In this document: positions 36,034-47,582 of the stretch, one piece after another
Position numbering within the stretch: position 1 is the stretch's first letter
How the letters are laid out: the number at the start of each line of letters is the position of its first letter
NCBI GenBank assembly: GCA_030762935.1
Contig: CM060880.1
Location: 15,617,001-15,681,000, forward strand
From: Hymenopus coronatus
Lineage: Eukaryota > Arthropoda > Insecta > Mantodea > Hymenopodidae
Direction: 5' to 3'
Length of the DNA: 64,000 nucleotides
Notes under the pieces: generated by a model
The model's database searches: none
The model's input: only the letters and a program-made list of their open reading frames with translations
What the model was told of the DNA's origin: nothing
Position numbers and translations under genes: made by a program

Positions 36034-36621
36034 TGTAAGTAATGGAAAATTTAAACCAATAACAAGGATAATACAGAAAAATTGAAGCCATTAACATGAA
36101 GCAACATAAATATTAATATGACAATAAATATTTTGTAACATAAACTTCACTTATTCTTGTAAAAAAGCAATGTTTCAAATCTAAGTACAAAGAGCAGTGA
36201 AGTTATACCATAAAATATTTATTGGTACCTATATTAATACAATAACAAGGAATTACACTGAAAGGGTTAACTCCATAAAAAATGTATCTGATGTAATTTG
36301 TCTGCTTTAATGAGATCTACTTTTTTGCATAGTAAGATTTTATCTATCTGTTATGGCTTACCAGCTGTACAAAAATCATCCAGGATGAAGGGAACTTCAG
36401 AAATTATTCACAGAAAACATTTAATTTGTCATGAAAATATATTGAACATACAGTATTTTAGTCAAAATCTTTAGAACTATTTTTGGGCAAATCAACAACT
36501 TGAATAATTTTCCATGTAGAGAATAGTGTTTGGGGTGGGAAATTTCCTTGAAAAATCTTCATATTGCATCCTTGGAAGATAACAAACTTATATATCAAGT
36601 TTGATATTTAACAGACTTTTA

Positions 36622-36656
36622 GAGTGAGAGTGAGAGAGAGAGAAAGAGAGAGAGAC
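36622..36656. repeat. (GA)n microsatellite
   Basis: gagtgagagtgagagagaga and following purines at the end of a DR1 copy. Confidence 0.85.
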
Positions 36657-36839
36657 CCCTCCCCCCTCAAGGATCTTGTGGACCAGGATTTGGAATTTGC
36701 AATATAATTCACTCTTAAAATAAAATACTCAAAACCATACAAAGATAATCATTTACAGACAACCAATCTATTAATAATAACAAATGGTAAAACAAACCTG
36801 AAAGCTACAACAATTCAGATCTCAAAAAGATGGAAATTT

Positions 36840-37540
36840 AGACAAAGAATAATAAAATTATATTCAATGAACAGAAATTGAATATGATGCTAATAGCATA
36901 CAAACAAAAAGTAGAAAGGGATATAAATATATTTATCAACAAAAACAATTAGAACTAGTAGAGGAACTCAAATACTTAGAAATAATTATTGACAAAAATT
37001 TTACCTTCAATGACTATTCAATATCTGACAGAGAGAACTGCTAAACTGATAAACAATTATCGAATCAGCAAAACATGATTGGGGATAAAACACCAGGTTT
37101 GAATGTACAAAGGTGCAATTTTACCATTATTCATTTTATACAGCTGCAGTATAGATAGAAGCCATTGAAAGAAAATACAACTCAAGTAAGTTTGTAAGAG
37201 TACAAAGACAAATAAACATCAAAATAGCTAATCAAGGTCACTTCTACTAAAGTACCCTCCATTTTAAACTGAAGGAAATAACCAATGAATACAAACTATT
37301 AAGAAAATATTCTAATAAAACTTAAATAAACCAGTGGAGTATAAGAAATGCTGACATCTCAACAATAAAAGAAATAAACCTAAATAATATGTATACCTTT
37401 GAAATCTATATAGATCGCAGTAAAATTGAAGGAGTAGGCTCTGGAGTAGCAATCTATTATAGGAATAAATTGGGATATCCACTACAATACAAATTAAGCA
37501 AACAATGCTCCAACAACCAGGCCTACTGAATTCCCATATT
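36840..37540 (+). pseudogene. LINE fragment: RT thumb to start of RNase H
   Basis: Reads LVEELKYLEIIIDKNFTFN (family form KYLGI-ID), then SKFVRVQRQINIKIA across shifts, then, near 37400, IYIDRSKIEGVGSGVAIYY and YKLSKQCSNNQAY. The last is the first strand of an RNase H domain (normal YTDGSK), but it ends there, at the QAE position, with a stop. The downstream half is missing. Differs in sequence from the LINE at 21900. Confidence 0.75.
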
Positions 37541-37849
37541 TTCATCTATTTTCAAGGAAATATGCAATAAAAGCTAAAATATTTTGATTAAAATACTGTA
37601 CATTAAAGATATTTATATGACAAATAAAATGTATATCTTGAATTTCCTGGGAATACCTTCTGAAGTCCTGTGAATTCTAAACAACTGTTGCATAACTGGT
37701 AAACTGTAAGAGATAGACAAAAACTTACTACACAAAAAATATAGATCTCATCAAAACAGATTAATTTTATGTCCTTTACATTTTTGTTGTAGAATAAACC
37801 ATTTCCAAGATATTCTTTGTTATTGGTTTCAATTTTAAAATACTTATAC

Positions 37850-38210
37850 TTTTCTCAGACAGAAAGTACTTCTGGCCATGCAAAGAAGTGAATTCCAATA
37901 ACAATCTTAGAGCAATAGCTTTTAATATATTTGACTACCGCTTTAGTCTAGTGTATTCCCTTATTTCCTTATGTATAAGGATTTAAGTAATAAGAACATT
38001 CTGCTATGTTTATCTTGATTAGCATGGGATAGAAAGAAGAATAACTTTTTGTAAGAAGTTTGTTTACAGAACAGGTAGAGAAAGTCATGTGAATGTAACA
38101 CATTAGAGTTTTTTAAGAATGCTTTGTTGAAGCACGGGTAAAACAAAGTTACATTGAATGTAACACACCAGTTGTAAGATTTTTTATTTCCCAAATGGAT
38201 TCCCAACTCT
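37850..38210 (-). repeat. Dispersed repeat DR1, 5' part, reversed
   Basis: tattcccttatttccttatg, tatcttgattagcatggga and agagaaagtcatgtgaatg match, reversed, the DR1 start at 58090-58270 and the copy at 49860-49990. Confidence 0.55.
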
Positions 38211-38689
38211 GTACACTAAGGAATGCATACAAGTGGAGGAATAAGGCAGTAGAAGGCAAAAATGCCTAAGTTTAGGCAGAAGTTCTTTTCTGTGATGGGA
38301 TTATTTTGTGTATTTATAAAGTTATAACATTGTGCTGAACATTTTTATGGTTATTAAGATCTAGATCCATTGCCCCCTGCTGAGACTGAACCTATGTTAT
38401 TTGTGTTTGGAAATCAGAATGCAATAGTCATGCTTTCTACTTTATTCTCTGTGTTTTGTGTAAAATGGAAGATTGTGATATACATAGCACTGTCATAAGT
38501 TCTGTCAGTAAAATTCAACTGTGCTTTAATATGGTAATTGTGAATGAAGAAACATGGCAATGCTGTATAATGTCGTCCTCAAGGTCACCTTTATTACTCC
38601 GTGAGTAACTGGCTTGCAGTGTGCCACTAACAGGCAAGAGAGAAAGATTGAGCAGGGAATGTACGAAAATCGTATCACTGTATTGCCAT

Positions 38690-39330
38690 TATTTTGTTGT
38701 GTAAAGCAAGCTATGAAACATTTTTTGACACTAAAACCTCATGGCATCAATGAACATTCAATTTTGGACAATAGCACGGTTTAAAGAAATGGGTGCAACT
38801 GCTGATTGCATCACATCTAGTCACTCTAGGTATGTATGCACAAAAGAAGTTGTGAACACAGTTCGTACACGGATTCGACGCAATCCTTTGCATAAACAAA
38901 CAATTTTGTCTCATGAAATGAACATCTCTTCTTGAACGTCACATTTGTTGTTGTTGAAGGATGATTTACATGTTAGTGGATATAAAAGATGCACAAGGCA
39001 TTAGCTAACTGAAAAATTAAATGAGATACGCCGGGTTTGATCCAAGACTTTGTTAACAGCATATGGGGAGAGAAAAAACACAAAGCAAAGGTTCATCGCT
39101 GCTGCTGACTGGCCTAGTGGAAGTCCAGATCAAAATCCATTGGATTATTCTCTGTGGCAGAGGCTTAAGGCAATAGCATGTCAAAAGAGGCTGCAATAAA
39201 AATCAATCACGTCAGCTGTCAAGAAAATTCCACTGGACACGATTTGTGCAGCTATAAATGAGTGGCCTCAATGTCTTCGCCACTATGTTGCTGCACATGG
39301 GGATCATGTTCATTTTGTAGCATGTTTTGT
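38690..39330 (+). pseudogene. Tc1/mariner-type transposase with the middle deleted
   Basis: The N-terminal half shows IARFKEMGATADCITS (first helix-turn-helix), VVNTVRTRIRRNPLHKQTIL and LHVSGYKRCTRH, then LTAYGERKNTK. It then jumps directly to AADWPSGSPDQNPLDYSLWQ (third catalytic Asp region, near 39100) and CAAINEWPQCLRHYVAAHGD. About 170 residues holding the first two catalytic Asp positions are missing compared with the family, so this is a non-autonomous deletion derivative. Two frameshifts are also present. Confidence 0.85.
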
Positions 39331-39344
39331 TCTTTCAAAAATGT

Positions 39345-39606
39345 GAATGGAGTTTTATTTATGGACGCTCTTTAACTGTTGTGGTTCTCAGAGTCCCATT
39401 CTATACTGGGCGTGAAACACTGCTTAATTTTGCTCAGAGGCCTCTTTATCAGGCCGTAAATCTGCAACACAGGACCAACAGCTTTAATTCCCTTCTGAAG
39501 GAAGCCATGCTAAGAATTTTTACGCCCGAAAGAATCCATCGTCATCCACCAGCTTTGAACCCACAACCTTGGGTATATGAAGTTACTATTACACCACAGA
39601 GGGCAA
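39345..39606 (-). mobile_element. SINE family S2, reversed
   Basis: Same order as 35772-36033: atggacgctctttaactgtt, ttctatactgggcgtgaaac, tgctcagaggcctcttta, gaccaacagcttta, ttgaacccacaaccttggg and a head with accacagaggg at the right. It lies directly after the transposase relic. Confidence 0.88.
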
Positions 39607-39619
39607 CTTTTTTTCTTTC

Positions 39620-41110
39620 AGAATATATGTATATTAATGGATTTACATAGTTTTATTTAGAAGTATATGCACTGAAAGTGCTAACAGAACTTATGGCAGT
39701 ACTGTGTTCTATTTTTATAAGCTTAACTGAACTTTGACACATATGTAATGCTAATATGTCAATAATGACATATTTTATGATCAGACCCCTTAATATTGTT
39801 TCTACCAATAAGATACAAAATCTTTATTACAAACAAAATTATAACCCAAAAAAGGTAATGTGGGTTATTTTTAATTAGGAAATTGAGATTTTACCATCAC
39901 CAAATAGGAACAATTTTATTTTTTATTCTGATGTAAACTGGTACCGCCATTCAAACACACAAGGACTATATTTCAGAAAGACAAAGGAAATAGAAAAGAG
40001 ACAGTAAGATGGGAAAACAGTCATTCACAATTGACATTCAAACAAAGCTGTCATTTTTAAATTATCCTCATCATTGTCTGAGATTGCTAGCTTAGTTTTG
40101 TTTTTAAGAGAAACTTTTTAAACATTTGTTTTTCTTTCACTGTGCAGTTCTACAAACTACTCAAATTGTTGGCATGCAACTTAATGATATTTTATATAAA
40201 GCTTAAGAACTGATTTCCTTTAATTTTAAAACAGTTATGGGAAAGTACAATTATGTCTAAATCTTTGCATATTTGATTGTGAAGTTTTCAAAACTATTTC
40301 ATTTCTGATAATTTTAATTTCTCCCTTACTTTATGTAGTCACTCTCTCTTAATGCAGACAATCTAGTATCATAATGAATATAAAGCTAGCATTTGTATGG
40401 TGGCAGGTTTATCATATGCTTTCTTATCAAGCCGTAGCAAATAAACAGGCACAAGCAGATGATAATGTATATGCATTAAATATTAGCAGAATTAAAAATC
40501 TGCACAAACTAAATTAATCCTTTGCATTCTTTATTTTAACTGCAACATGCATTATTGACTTGTTTTATTAATGTAAAAATTTTATAACCAACTGTTCAAC
40601 TTTTTCTACATTATTGGTATTAATATACAGTGGCTTGTTTATTTCTGTCATATGTAAACACCAAGAACATGCAGGTAGATTCTGTTACTAAAATATATGT
40701 GCAGGAAGTGAAACATTTTCAACTGACTACATTTAGAGTTCTCTCATATTGATTTGGTTTTCACTGCTTATTATGTTTTTCTCCATACATACTTCATGTT
40801 AATTATTTTGCATGCAGGAAAACCAAAGGATTGATTGATGAGAGAAAAAAAAAAAGGTCAAACATTTCACTTCAGAATACACAATATGCATTGACTAGCA
40901 TTGTCAGTACTTTCTGAACACACATAAAATATATAGAGATCATGAAAAGCTTTTTAATTATTCTTACTGTGTAATGCATTAGGTATCAATGATTTCTATA
41001 AAAAAAATATCTAGAAAATTTTGTCACTATGTGTGTGTAAATTTTGAAAACATTATAATCACTAATCAATGCATATAATAAGACTATAACCAACATATTT
41101 CTTGAATTCT
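39620..41110. other. AT-rich intron sequence, nothing identified
   Basis: Inside the giant RhoBTB intron. Short ORFs only; no repeats or domains recognised. Confidence 0.45.
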
Positions 41111-41119
41111 TTTTTTTTG

Positions 41120-41342
41120 TAGCATAACGCCCTTTAACCTAATTGGTCATATCAGACGATGGATGAAATTGGTAAAATGATGCTCAAATGATCTCGGGGT
41201 CCATGGAACTTAAAGTTATTCAACATTCATCTTCTCAGGATAACGGAAAACTCTGAATAAACCTTATCCGGGTAACTCACTCTAAGTGAGAATCAAACTC
41301 ATGACCTGTTAAATATGAGGCAGACACACTACCCAGGCGGGC
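41120..41342 (-). mobile_element. SINE family S1, reversed
   Basis: Read on the minus strand: tRNA-like head near 41340-41290, gagtgagttacccgga, gttttccgttatcctgag, gatcatttgagcatc, and aaagggcgttatg at the end. Head shorter than in the 8757 copy. Confidence 0.85.
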
Positions 41343-41344
41343 AA

Positions 41345-42990
41345 TGAATAATTGATGTTAGTGTAAATGAAGGGCTATCTTGAAGTTAAAAATTAAATTT
41401 TCTTAATGCACATGGAGAGTGGTTCATGACATCCTCTATGCCACTTGGAGGGAAGTGGACCCAGCATCAGTTCTTGCCATTCCACTGAAGTCACACACTA
41501 CCGTCAGTATCTCTCTCTCTGCCTTCAAGGACACAGCACATGGCAATGATAAGCTGTAATCAGTTGCCCATAAGCATTATGTTGGTACTAATAAAATTTT
41601 GCCACACCCTCTACAAATGTTACCAGCATAATTCTAGCCTCTGGATTGGCAGGTACTTTACCTCACCTAAAATATGGCCAAGCTGCTGAAGGATAGCAGT
41701 ACTACTTAAACTTTGTATTTTCATACTGCACTACTGTTTTCTTAATATTGGCTTGGCTATTCCCATCTGATAACAGCAATAGTTCTAACCTTTGTCACCG
41801 ATGAAAGGTGTCATATATGCGAGTGTCATAGCTGTGGTCCAGTTTAATGACAAAATCTTCACTCCTTCCTTTAGAATGTTAAACAATATATCATTGGTTT
41901 AATCTTTACTAATCATAACAAAACTTTTCCATAGAGATGATGTGAACCCATCCTTCACTTCACAATGGTTATAACATCAACAAATGCTGAACAATACAGA
42001 ACACAAATACTCAACCTATTTTTTGAACAATAAATATGAATCTCATAGTGTTTATTTTCAAGGATCCAGGAACTGTCCATACACAGACAAAACATTTAAT
42101 TTGACAAAAGAAATATTTGAGAATATAGTTGCTAGTAGAGAATTATGGTCCTCTAGGTCTCTCAATTTGTCAGCGTGCAACTTTATTTATGGAAAAAAAA
42201 AAAAATAAAGGATAGAAAGACTTCACACACAAATCACAAGTTAAAATACAGGATAGTATGAGATAATTACAGTAGAGAGATTTGCACATGTAAATCCCAT
42301 AGTCAAGGTTAGTATACAACATAAAAACTGTAATTTTAATAGATTCTAGTAACTGTAGCGAAATCCATTTACTGGAAATGATATGTGTTGAAACTGGCTG
42401 TGCTTGTATAGAGAATGACATGGACCACTCTGTATGTGTTTTATTGCTGGTTTTCAAACCATCACATGATATGTACATTACATGGAGGGAGTGAGAAGGA
42501 AGGCAAGATGAGTGAAGAGATAATGACAGTGGAAGACTCACTGAGAAGCTGTGAGAAAGAGCGAGGAGGACTAGAATCTCTGAGGCTAATGCAATAAAGG
42601 GAAGTGTAGATTCTTAAGTTTTCAATATTATGTATGTAAAAAAGGATTCCCATAAAGTATATCCTCATTGAGCATTCAAGATCAACAAAAAATTGATACC
42701 AAGAGAGATTTCTCCTGCAGTAATGCATATGCTTGCATTCAAGAGGTTGTGGGTTCAACTAGTGGCTATGGACCAATTTTTTTTTTCTCCAAAATCACAA
42801 TATTTAACCTTCAGACTAAAACAGCACAGGAAGGCTGCACAAATGCCATCTATTAGTAAATTACTCAAATAGATGTTATAGAAAGTACTGCCATCTGTCT
42901 GACAATGAGTAACACAAAATCTAAAGATAATGTTGCAGTACAACCTATGTGTTAAATATGACAAAATGCATTCTGTTTGCTGCAGTGTGA
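41345..42990. other. Intron sequence without a recognised gene
   Basis: Contains a somewhat GC-richer stretch at 41400-41880 that I cannot classify, and a tRNA-like word (gaggttgtgggttcaac) near 42745. No coding evidence. Confidence 0.4.
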
Positions 42991-42997
42991 TGTTACT

Positions 42998-43016
42998 CTG
43001 AGGATGCAGACCTCGA
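42998..43016 (+). ncRNA. Hammerhead-like core, degenerate
   Basis: ctgagga, then gcaga between gagg/cctc pairing partners, then gaac. It resembles the CTGAAGA-stem-GAAAC arrangement at 46422 but is decayed. The tactctga context is shared with the copy at 44334. Confidence 0.3.
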
Positions 43017-43218
43017 ACACGTGTAAGAGTGTTTCAGCCTGGAAAGTTTGAGCCTCAAATATGACCTCAAGTTTTCAACTCTGTTACATTAAGAGTTACA
43101 TTTACACAATTGGAAATGATACATGTGAAATTTAAATAAAAGATACAAAGGATTAATTTTGGATCACAGAATTATTTGGTGATTTAATGTTAAAAGTATG
43201 ATTTTGTCCAACAATTAC

Positions 43219-43374
43219 CTGCAGTTCACAGAAGCGACTATCTATGCTGCCAGTATATAGGAACTGTAAACATTGCTGCATTGCTTGAGGTGTGACCAGC
43301 TTGGACAGAGTGACCACAGTCTGCAGACTGCTGCCTGGACGACCTTGTTGTGAAATGCAGTCTGAAGTTTCACA
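43219..43374 (-). CDS. RhoBTB: RhoBTB exon B (second half of BTB domain 1)
   Basis: 52 codons, phase 0 at both ends. The acceptor is gattacag and the donor CTGCAG|gtaatt. The translation contains TVVTLSKLVTPQAMQQ followed by CLQFLYTGSID, the typical strand, helix and F/YLYTG motif of a BTB fold, matching the second half of RhoBTB BTB1. An alternative acceptor 12 bases further in (cttcag) would remove four codons; I prefer the outer one for its better pyrimidine tract. The intron downstream of this exon is about 26.7 kb and is filled with repeats. Confidence 0.9.
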
Positions 43375-43529
43375 CTGTAATCAACATGTTTACATTAACA
43401 TCAATAAGTGCCCATGTTTCAAAATAGATGATGTTGCTAAGGCTAGTAGGTGTTACCTTGTTACATGTTGCCAAAACAAATTTGGTAAGTTTTCTCACGC
43501 TTCTAGCCAGGGAAGTAGATAGATTAATT

Positions 43530-43560
43530 CCAACATTTCAAAGATGTTTTCGTCTTCAGG
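43530..43560 (-). ncRNA. Hammerhead-like core relic, minus strand
   Basis: On the minus strand ctgaagacga is followed by aaacatctttgaaatgttgg, aligning with 44334-44370 apart from a loss of about seven bases in the stem. Confidence 0.3.
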
Positions 43561-43914
43561 CTGAACATTGTATTGAAAACTGCCACAGGGCCAATTTTAC
43601 CAATACCAGGATAGCGGCAAAGTGTTCGAGCTACTGGGAAAGGAGCCTTAGCCATCTTATGAAGCAAATAATCTTAATCGTGATTCAGGCCAACAACTAA
43701 GAACATCAAGGGCACCGATGATAAAGAGCCTTAACACCTAATTCCCAACCTGCCATCACCCAAGGCTTTAGAAAGCTTCACAGCATTCTTGTACAACAAA
43801 TTGTGCTTCAAAACATGTGTGCTATAAAATGCTTTCAAACAGGTTCGTGCTCAAGTTCGAAACATTAGGCATATAACTGCCATATTTAGTTTTTTACGAG
43901 GTCCATGAAAATGA

Positions 43915-44193
43915 AATGGGTTTTTATTAATGGACGCTCTTTAACTGCAGTGGTTCTCAGCGTCCCATTCTATACTGGGCATGAAAGACTGCTTAATTTT
44001 GCTCAGAGAACTCTTTTATTACACTTAAGATTCTTTTACGTGCCATAAATCTATGACATGGGATCAACTTCCCTTCTGAAGGAAGCCAAGCTAAGGATTT
44101 TTATGCCCGAAAAAATCTGTTGTCCTCTGCCAGGTTTGAACTCCTGACCTTGGGTATACAAAGTTAGCATGGTAACCATGACACCACGGACGA
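43915..44193 (-). mobile_element. SINE family S2, reversed
   Basis: Contains atggacgctctttaactgca, ttctatactgggcatgaaag, ttcttttacgtgccataaat, cttcccttctgaaggaag, ttgaactcctgaccttggg and a head ending ggtaaccatgacaccacgg. It keeps the acgtgccataaatc segment also seen at 17891. Confidence 0.88.
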
Positions 44194-44333
44194 TGAGGTC
44201 CATGCCCATGTCTCAGTCATATTAAATATCAGTTGATTCACAGCCAAAAAATAAAATATCATGCAAACCAATTGGATGCTAGCTTCACTTGGGCACTAAT
44301 ATGTGAATCCAGACTTTCAAGTTATCATTTACT

Positions 44334-44365
44334 CTGAAGACGAAGATGATGCACATCTTCAAAAC
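44334..44365 (+). ncRNA. Hammerhead-like core
   Basis: ctgaaga at 44334-44340, then gaagatg and catcttc able to pair as a seven-base stem (44342-44348 with 44354-44360), then aaaac. The catalytic core of a hammerhead ribozyme is CUGANGA, stem II, GAAA; here the G of GAAA is A. Possibly from a Penelope-like element. Confidence 0.35.
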
Positions 44366-44559
44366 ATTGGAGCTAGAAGCCCAAGAATAATACATCATCA
44401 GGAAAGCTTCAGCTCTTACTTTAAATTTGGTATTGCTTCATAGGTTAGTTTGAATTTCTCAGATATTTCAGTAGCCGTTTATTATGTTTTTGCTAAAATG
44501 AAAAATTACATAATCATTCAGAAATTCACTTTTTACTTTTGGATAGGAAAACTTGTGAG

Positions 44560-45545
44560 GAAATAAAAGCAAAATTGGATTTTGTTTATGGGAACCTTTT
44601 GCCAGCTATGACAACATTTAGATATTAGCCCATTGACTTTAAACAGGGCCGAATATCTGGGTTTGATGGGGAGCACCCAGGACAACTGGCAGATGTAGTT
44701 ACTGCGGAAATCACTGAAAACGCCCATGATAGATTATTGCTGATCATTGAAATGAAAGTTCATGAAGTATCAGAAGCCATAGGTGTGCCAGCAAGAATGG
44801 CAATTCATATTTTGCATGATAAGGTGGAGATGAAAAAGTTATTGGCCCGATGGGTGCTGCAATTTCTCACAATGAACAACAAGTAGATGCAGCATTCAAC
44901 TTTGAATGTATGTTTGTGGTTATTTAAGTTAAATCCAAAGGACTTTCTACATTGTGTTATCACCATCAATAAGACCTGGATTCATCAATAAGACCTGGAT
45001 TCATACTCTGGAAATCAAGCAATAGTCAATACAATGGGTTCTTTCCAAATGAATCTACTCCAACAAAGGCAAACAAAGGCATTGGTTGGAAATGTTTTGG
45101 GATGCAAAGGGTGTCATACCCATTGACTTCTTAGAAAAAGAATAAAGTAATTACTGGACTGCACATTGAGTAATTGGCCTGATTCAACAAGAAATTGGTC
45201 CAATTTGGTGCAGAGGAAGTGCTGTTTCACCATGATATCACACCAGCACATTCATCTGGAGTTGTTGCAACCAATCTGCATGAATTGCATTAAGGATTGC
45301 TCCCACATCCCACTCTCCATATTCATGGTTTCGTGGTTCCTTGTGATTTCTTCTTGTTGTCAAACATGAAAAAATTGCTCACAGGAACAAAATTTAGATC
45401 AAAGGAGGTCATTGTCGAGACAGAGACGTATTTTGCAGAGCTTGACAATTCCTAATATTTTGGAGAGGTTAAAAAAAGACCAGGAACATTGGGAGAAGTG
45501 TATATCCCTAAAAGGGGCTATGCTAAGAAATAAACAATTTTTGTT
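44560..45545 (+). pseudogene. Mariner transposase relic
   Basis: Plus-strand mariner, in pieces: EVSEAIGVPARMAIHILHDK, KKLLARWVLQFLT, then INKTWIHQ near 44975 (normally MDETWIHH, so the first Asp is Asn), KGVIPIDFLEKE, FHHDITPAHSSGVV (near 45225), HGFVVPCDFFLLSNMKK, TGTKFRSKEVIVETETYFAE and EKCISLKGAM near the end. A 19-bp direct duplication (atcaataagacctggattc, 44966-45005) disrupts the DETW region. Many frameshifts; inactive. Confidence 0.88.
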
Positions 45546-45689
45546 ATGGCATCTTCCTCCCTAACACAGGTACTTATTGAATCATCCTCATAAACACAAA
45601 TTAACGCAATGAAGCCAAAACTATTCACAGTTTACAAGTTTAAGCCACTAAGCTTCACTAACTAAAAACATGAGTTGCTAATGCATTAC

Positions 45690-45862
45690 AGTCATATTAC
45701 TTTTTCTGCTCACTCTTCTATAAATTATGCTTACAAAAGCGTATTCTTCAATTTGCTTTATGCTGAGAAAAACATTTGCATTACTGGTTTTCATTACAAA
45801 TGTTGTTGTAAATACAAGCACAGTAGAAGCAACTGGATCAACAGTCAGATGTTTAAAAACAG

Positions 45863-45894
<32 letters not shown>

Positions 45895-46330
45895 GAATAA
45901 CAACAGCACTTTAAAAAAGTGACAAATTATTGAAAACTTCAAACCAATCTTGGAAATGGCTGATGCTACAGAAAAGGTTATTTGAAATAAATTATATGTT
46001 TTAAAGAGGTTTACATTTTTTGTGCAGTAAGTTTTTTCTATCTGTTATGATATATCTATTTTACAAAATTCCTTTCAAATGAAGAGGGCTTCACAGACTA
46101 TTCCCAAAAATTCAAGATCTAGTTTTATTTGACTTGTAAATATCTTAAACATACAATATTTCATAATAAAAATGTTAGAGCCATTTTTGAGAAAACATTT
46201 TTAAATTTTCCTGCAAAGGGTAGTGTGAGGTGGAGAATTTTCTTAAACATCTTTGTGTCGCAAGTTTGAAAATTGTTGAATTTAAATTTGTATTAAGTTT
46301 GATTAATTTATTTAGAAACTTTTTAACAGT
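45690..46330 (+). repeat. Dispersed repeat DR1 copy
   Basis: Starts tcatattactttttctgc; contains ttacaaaagcgtattcttc, ggttatttgaaataaatta, ctatctgttatgatatatc, aaatgaagagggcttcacag, gccatttttgagaaaaca and gggtagtgtgaggtgga. The order is the same as at 60540-61140. A 30-bp poly(A) (45863-45892) interrupts it. Confidence 0.65.
45863..45892. repeat. Poly(A) tract, 30 bp
   Basis: Homopolymer run inside a DR1 copy. Could be the tail of a retrotransposed fragment, but no element body precedes it. Confidence 0.9.
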
Positions 46331-46337
46331 GAAGCTG

Positions 46338-46520
46338 CGGTTGATCACTTGAGCATTAGGAACTGAATTTGGGATGCATAGTTCACTTAGTCTGTTTCTA
46401 TACAAGACATTCCACCTACAGCTGAAGATGGAAGCAAAGGCTTCCGAAACATGCCTTTATAACAGAATAAACAAAGCAATGATCCCAAATTCAACTACTA
46501 ATGCTCAAGTAAACCAAGTT
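46338..46520. repeat. Inverted repeat around a hammerhead-like core (fold-back unit)
   Basis: The left arm has cttgagcattaggaactga then atttgggat. The right arm has atcccaaat then tcaactactaatgctcaag, its reverse complement with a few differences. Between them lies ctgaaga (46422-46428), a six-base stem ggaagc/gcttcc with an aaag loop, and gaaac (46446-46450), which matches the CUGANGA-stem II-GAAA hammerhead core exactly. Related units lie at 33755-33968 and 50952-51175. Confidence 0.55.
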
Positions 46521-47254
46521 TGACACTGACCTGGCTTTTCATTTTTGAGCCACATATTCATAGGCCTTTAAAGTAAAAAAAAAAAATAAAATAATTAAAA
46601 AAGAAAAAAAAAAAATCTCCTAAGTTCAGGGAGCCTTAAAATAAGTATTTCTAATAAAATCAACACTGAATTTCTCAGTGAAATATAATACTTCCTTTAT
46701 CTGCTAGGAACATAATAGAGAAATTCACAACTCCTTGTCAACTGGTTGCTAGTTTGATCTTGCCAGTACCTGTGCCAAAATTCATTAAAGTTGGTTTAAG
46801 TTGTTTAATAGACATCTTTTCCCAGGTTATTAACTTTGTCACTGTTGACTCTTATGGTTCTCAGTTTTCACACATCAGATAAATGATCTACCTGTGACAG
46901 AATGTACATGGGAAAGACAAAGATAAACATTGGCACATTTCTGCCAGAACATCTGAGGAACATTAAATACAAACAAAACTAAAAGCCAGCTATACTCATA
47001 TTTTTGAGAATGATGTGAACTGGAAAGATTAGTCAGTTTAATTTAGCTAGATTCCTCTCAGGTTTCTGGAATACAGGGACAGGTTTTCTGTAATCAGATG
47101 GATCTCTACAGTAACTGATTCTGCCACTAGGTGCACATCATGGCAGAGGATTAGCTCATGGCCCACAGACAGTACCAATAGGAGAGGAGCAGGATGCTAC
47201 AGACATGAAATGGCCAGTAATTTTCCAAACAACCTCCTCTTTCATGGTACCAAA

Positions 47255-47412
47255 TAAACATTGTGTGGGACCAATGGCTTTGCTTCCCTTCCAAAACAAA
47301 CCACTCTAAGGATTTTATGCCCAAAGAAAAATAAATAAATAAACTCATTGTTCTCTGATGAGTTTGAACGTGCACCTTAAAACCTTGAAGGCTTGTATGA
47401 TAACTATAAAGA
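47255..47412 (-). mobile_element. SINE family S2, partial, reversed
   Basis: gggaccaatggctttgcttc, then ccttccaaaac, ctctaaggattttatgccc, an aaataaataaataaa insertion, tgttctctgatgagtttgaac and ccttgaaggc. Head-proximal half only. Confidence 0.7.
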
Positions 47413-47582
47413 CCAAAGAACAAGGTTTAATAACTTAGGAAAAAGATACATTTATTTAAAACTTCAACCGGGTGAGACTTCTCATCCTGTAGATTGGTAA
47501 ATAGATAACCCTGCATTTTATGAATAATGTGAAATGCAAGTTCTGACTCTGCATTCACCAGTCAGCTGATTAGGGCTATAGT

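Larger units (their letters stand above)
35290..36660 (+). repeat. Dispersed repeat DR1, long copy, with an inverted end at its left
   Basis: 35310-35470 carries the DR1 end in reverse (aggaagtatctcactccacc, ttgatatcaagatg). From about 35490 the body runs forward (gattttctccacctattctg, ttcttacaaaagcttattct, gataaacataaaacagaac, then after an S2 SINE gataataca, tatctgttatggcttacca, atgaagggaacttcag, gggtggg, aagtttgatatttaaca). It ends near the (GA)n at 36622. Confidence 0.6.

Noticed and set aside
42170..42541. 123-codon minus-strand ORF
   Set aside because: Low-complexity composition, no domain and no splice context.
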